Source: CAZILN01 sp964540005 (lineage in GTDB: Bacteria > Bacteroidota > Bacteroidia > Bacteroidales > SM23-62). Taken from it: a DNA stretch of 6,289 bases. The stretch covers positions 1-6,289 of the forward strand of contig CAZILN010000408.1 of NCBI GenBank assembly GCA_964540005.1, written 5' to 3'. The position numbers were made by a program, and so were the translations under genes. The notes under the pieces were generated by a model. That model was given only the letters and a program-made list of their open reading frames with translations, made no database searches and had not been told where the DNA came from. Positions 4,715-6,289 of the stretch are shown here, piece by piece (within the stretch, counting starts at the first letter, position 1; the number at the start of each line of letters is the position of its first letter).

Positions 4715-6190
4715 TTATTCAATAACAATTTTACCCCTGTATGTACCGGATCCCCTGAGTTCGATAAAATACAATCCTGGTGACAGGTCTGAGCAATCCA
4801 GTATGATCCGGTTCTCCTTGATATTATGTTGGGATTTCAATATTTTACCCTGAATATCCCTGACAATGAGGCGATAAGGATCCAGGAAAGAATTCGGGAA
4901 CTCGATGGTCGTTTTCCCTGTGAAGGGATTGGGATAGATGCTTAGGCCCTTACTCCGGTTAAGGGGAATTCCGGTATCGATATACCCGTTATCCACGTAG
5001 TTAGATAGTGAGTAATCCAGGGAAACTGATCCTGTGTCAGTTATAATTGTACAAACATCATTCAATATCCCGGCTATCCTGTAAAAGTATTTACGCTTGA
5101 GGTTATCCGGATTATTATCAGTAAATGCATGTACCTGAACAGGAATATCATCCTCTATTGCCTGCATCTCTATGGAATCTGTCCCCCTGTAGATGGTATA
5201 GCTGTTGAACAGGATATTTCCGTCTTCGTCCTCATAATCCTGCCATTCCAGGCTAACTCCAGTAGCTGTGGAACTTATGACCTGTAAGAATAAAGGTTTA
5301 TGGAAGGGGCTTTTCCCTGATTCATTGCCGCAGGTATCAAGTGCAGAGATGTAATACAGGTATTGCCTTTTTTCCGGGTCAGCAACAGTATCCATAAAAA
5401 CACCAGGGTCATTAATATCCACAGTCCCTATGAGATTGTTTTCCCTGTAGATATAAAATGAATCCGTTCCGGTATCGTATGTCTTTTCCCAGAAAACAAT
5501 ATTATTTCCTGTCTGCGGGTCGGCACTGACGAGGCATAATTCTTCGTCTTCAAAGGGGGTAAGGGCTGATATGACAAAAGTGGCCTGTTTTTCACAGCCG
5601 GTATCATCCCTTATGGTAACAGTGTATGTTCCGGTATCCAGACCGGAGATATTCTGAGTCGTCTCACCGGATAACCAGCTATAGGTATAGGGTAAAATGC
5701 CTCCTGATGCAGTAATATTGATATACCCATAACTTCTGGAGGTACATATTGTATCGGAATATTCAGCGGTAAAGGATATTTCTCCGGGTTCAGATATATC
5801 AATCCAAGCATGCGCAACACAACCGTTAATATCATTAACAACAATTTTATACAGGATACCTGCCATCAGGCCCGTGACAGATGAATTAGTAGTTGCAGCG
5901 GGATCATCCCAGTGGTATGTGTAAGGCGGAGTACCCCCTGAAGCTGTGGCAGTGATGGAACCATCAGAATAACCATAGCAGGAAACCGGGATACTGTCAG
6001 ATATATGTACATTCAGCATGGGAGGTTCAGACAATATGATACTGTCTGTAACTGCCGGACAGCTATTTACATCAGTCACCGTGACATAATAATACTGGTT
6101 CGCCTCCAGATCGATGGCCGTTTCTTCAGGAGGAATATCCGTTTTCAGATTACCTTCCCTGTCGGTTTTGATTAAGTAAATGTCGTTTTT
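4715..6190 (-). CDS. Secreted adhesin-like protein, 3' part: SprB repeats, FnIII-like domains, T9SS sorting domain
   Basis: The frame is open from 6190 to the TAA at 4715-4717. No start is visible: the only early initiation codon, GTG 6079, lies inside a SprB repeat (YYYVTVTDVNSC), so coding sequence clearly extends upstream. Numbering from that GTG, there is the tail of one SprB repeat (1-20), two full repeats (about 21-97 and 98-172; motifs SDGSITATASGGTPPYTY and GLDTGTYTVTIRDDTGC), and two FnIII-like domains (about 178-265 and 266-360, each with an SxxIYR strand). A type A sorting domain follows (about 379-454: YPNPF, VRDIQGK, LSPGLYFIEL). Such proteins are exported by T9SS and anchored or released as adhesins or scaffolds. 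Upstream codons 6190-6080 encode KNDIYLIKTDREGN, which resembles a beta-propeller blade and not a SprB repeat. The domain order is therefore abrupt and may reflect an internal deletion. Confidence 0.75.
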   Translation of the reverse strand, partial: KNDIYLIKTDREGNLKTDIPPEETAIDLEANQYYYVTVTDVNSCPAVTDSIILSEPPMLNVHISDSIPVSCYGYSDGSITATASGGTPPYTYHWDDPAATTNSSVTGLMAGILYKIVVNDINGCVAHAWIDISEPGEISFTAEYSDTICTSRSYGYINITASGGILPYTYSWLSGETTQNISGLDTGTYTVTIRDDTGCEKQATFVISALTPFEDEELCLVSADPQTGNNIVFWEKTYDTGTDSFYIYRENNLIGTVDINDPGVFMDTVADPEKRQYLYYISALDTCGNESGKSPFHKPLFLQVISSTATGVSLEWQDYEDEDGNILFNSYTIYRGTDSIEMQAIEDDIPVQVHAFTDNNPDNLKRKYFYRIAGILNDVCTIITDTGSVSLDYSLSNYVDNGYIDTGIPLNRSKGLSIYPNPFTGKTTIEFPNSFLDPYRLIVRDIQGKILKSQHNIKENRIILDCSDLSPGLYFIELRGSGTYRGKIVIE

Positions 6191-6289
6191 TCATTCGGTA
6201 TCGTTGAATTTAGTGCCGACAATCAAAAAAACTTAGTATTCTGCCTGTAACATGCAGTGAACGCCCCCGGATACTCCTGAAAAATAAAT
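6191..6289 (-). pseudogene. Interrupted upstream coding sequence of the adhesin-like gene
   Basis: In the frame of the downstream gene, VFLIVGTKFNDTE (6232-6194) is followed by TGA (6193-6191) and then KNDIYLIKTDREGN. Read through the stop, this has the shape of one blade of the secreted propeller repeats common in Bacteroidota (a GG-x-IIVGxT strand, then DIYLIKTDxxGN). Homology therefore seems to cross the stop. A second in-frame stop, TAA at 6235-6233, precedes a run of seven T residues (6231-6225), a likely place for an indel. Nothing is recognisable between 6236 and the window edge. It may be a decayed gene or low-quality sequence at a contig end. Confidence 0.4.

Noticed and set aside
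5611..5844. 77-codon minus-strand frame inside the adhesin-like gene
   Set aside because: It lies in an alternative frame within SprB repeats and shows no motif or start signal of its own.

Overview
The window looks like a piece of a Bacteroidota (Bacteroidales-like) chromosome. Two encoded proteins end in type IX secretion (T9SS, Por) type A C-terminal sorting domains. One carries SprB-type repeats and fibronectin-III-like domains. Start codons lack Shine-Dalgarno sequences, and intergenic DNA is AT-rich. All recognisable genes lie on the minus strand, so transcription runs from high to low coordinates. No rRNA, tRNA, CRISPR array or complete mobile element was seen.

Layout in order of transcription. 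(1) 4715-6190 is the 3' part of a large secreted adhesin-like protein: SprB repeats, two FnIII-like domains and a sorting domain. Its upstream end is disturbed. An in-frame TGA at 6191-6193 interrupts sequence resembling a beta-propeller blade, and that blade runs abruptly into the tail of a SprB repeat. (2) 4390-4714 is intergenic. It holds a small hairpin after the adhesin gene and four TGGCT/AGCCA boxes in alternating orientation, spaced 31, 21 and 31 bp, just upstream of the next gene. (3) 2962-4389 is an intact COG1672-type P-loop ATPase with a winged-helix region and a C-terminal DUF234-like, PD-(D/E)XK-like domain. (4) 965-2778 is a secreted GH26 beta-mannanase split by one -1 frameshift at a perfect A AAA AAG heptamer. 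The joined protein would be 604 residues with both catalytic glutamates, two tandem beta-sandwich repeats and a sorting domain. (5) 240-949 starts 15 nt after the mannanase gene and is a GH9 endoglucanase reduced to its head and tail. The signal peptide and start of the N-terminal Ig-like domain are joined, out of frame, to the last third of the catalytic domain. (6) 1-239 holds two hairpins and a -7-like motif, with no supported gene.

The GH26-GH9 pair forms a two-gene operon for extracellular plant polysaccharide (mannan and beta-glucan) breakdown. As written, the GH9 product cannot be active and the GH26 product needs frameshifting. With the disrupted adhesin, three of the four genes are damaged. 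That suggests either local gene decay or assembly and consensus errors; sequence alone cannot decide between them. The intact ATPase has no obvious functional link to its neighbours. The features most worth checking are the mannanase slip site, the GH9 junction and the helically phased box array.
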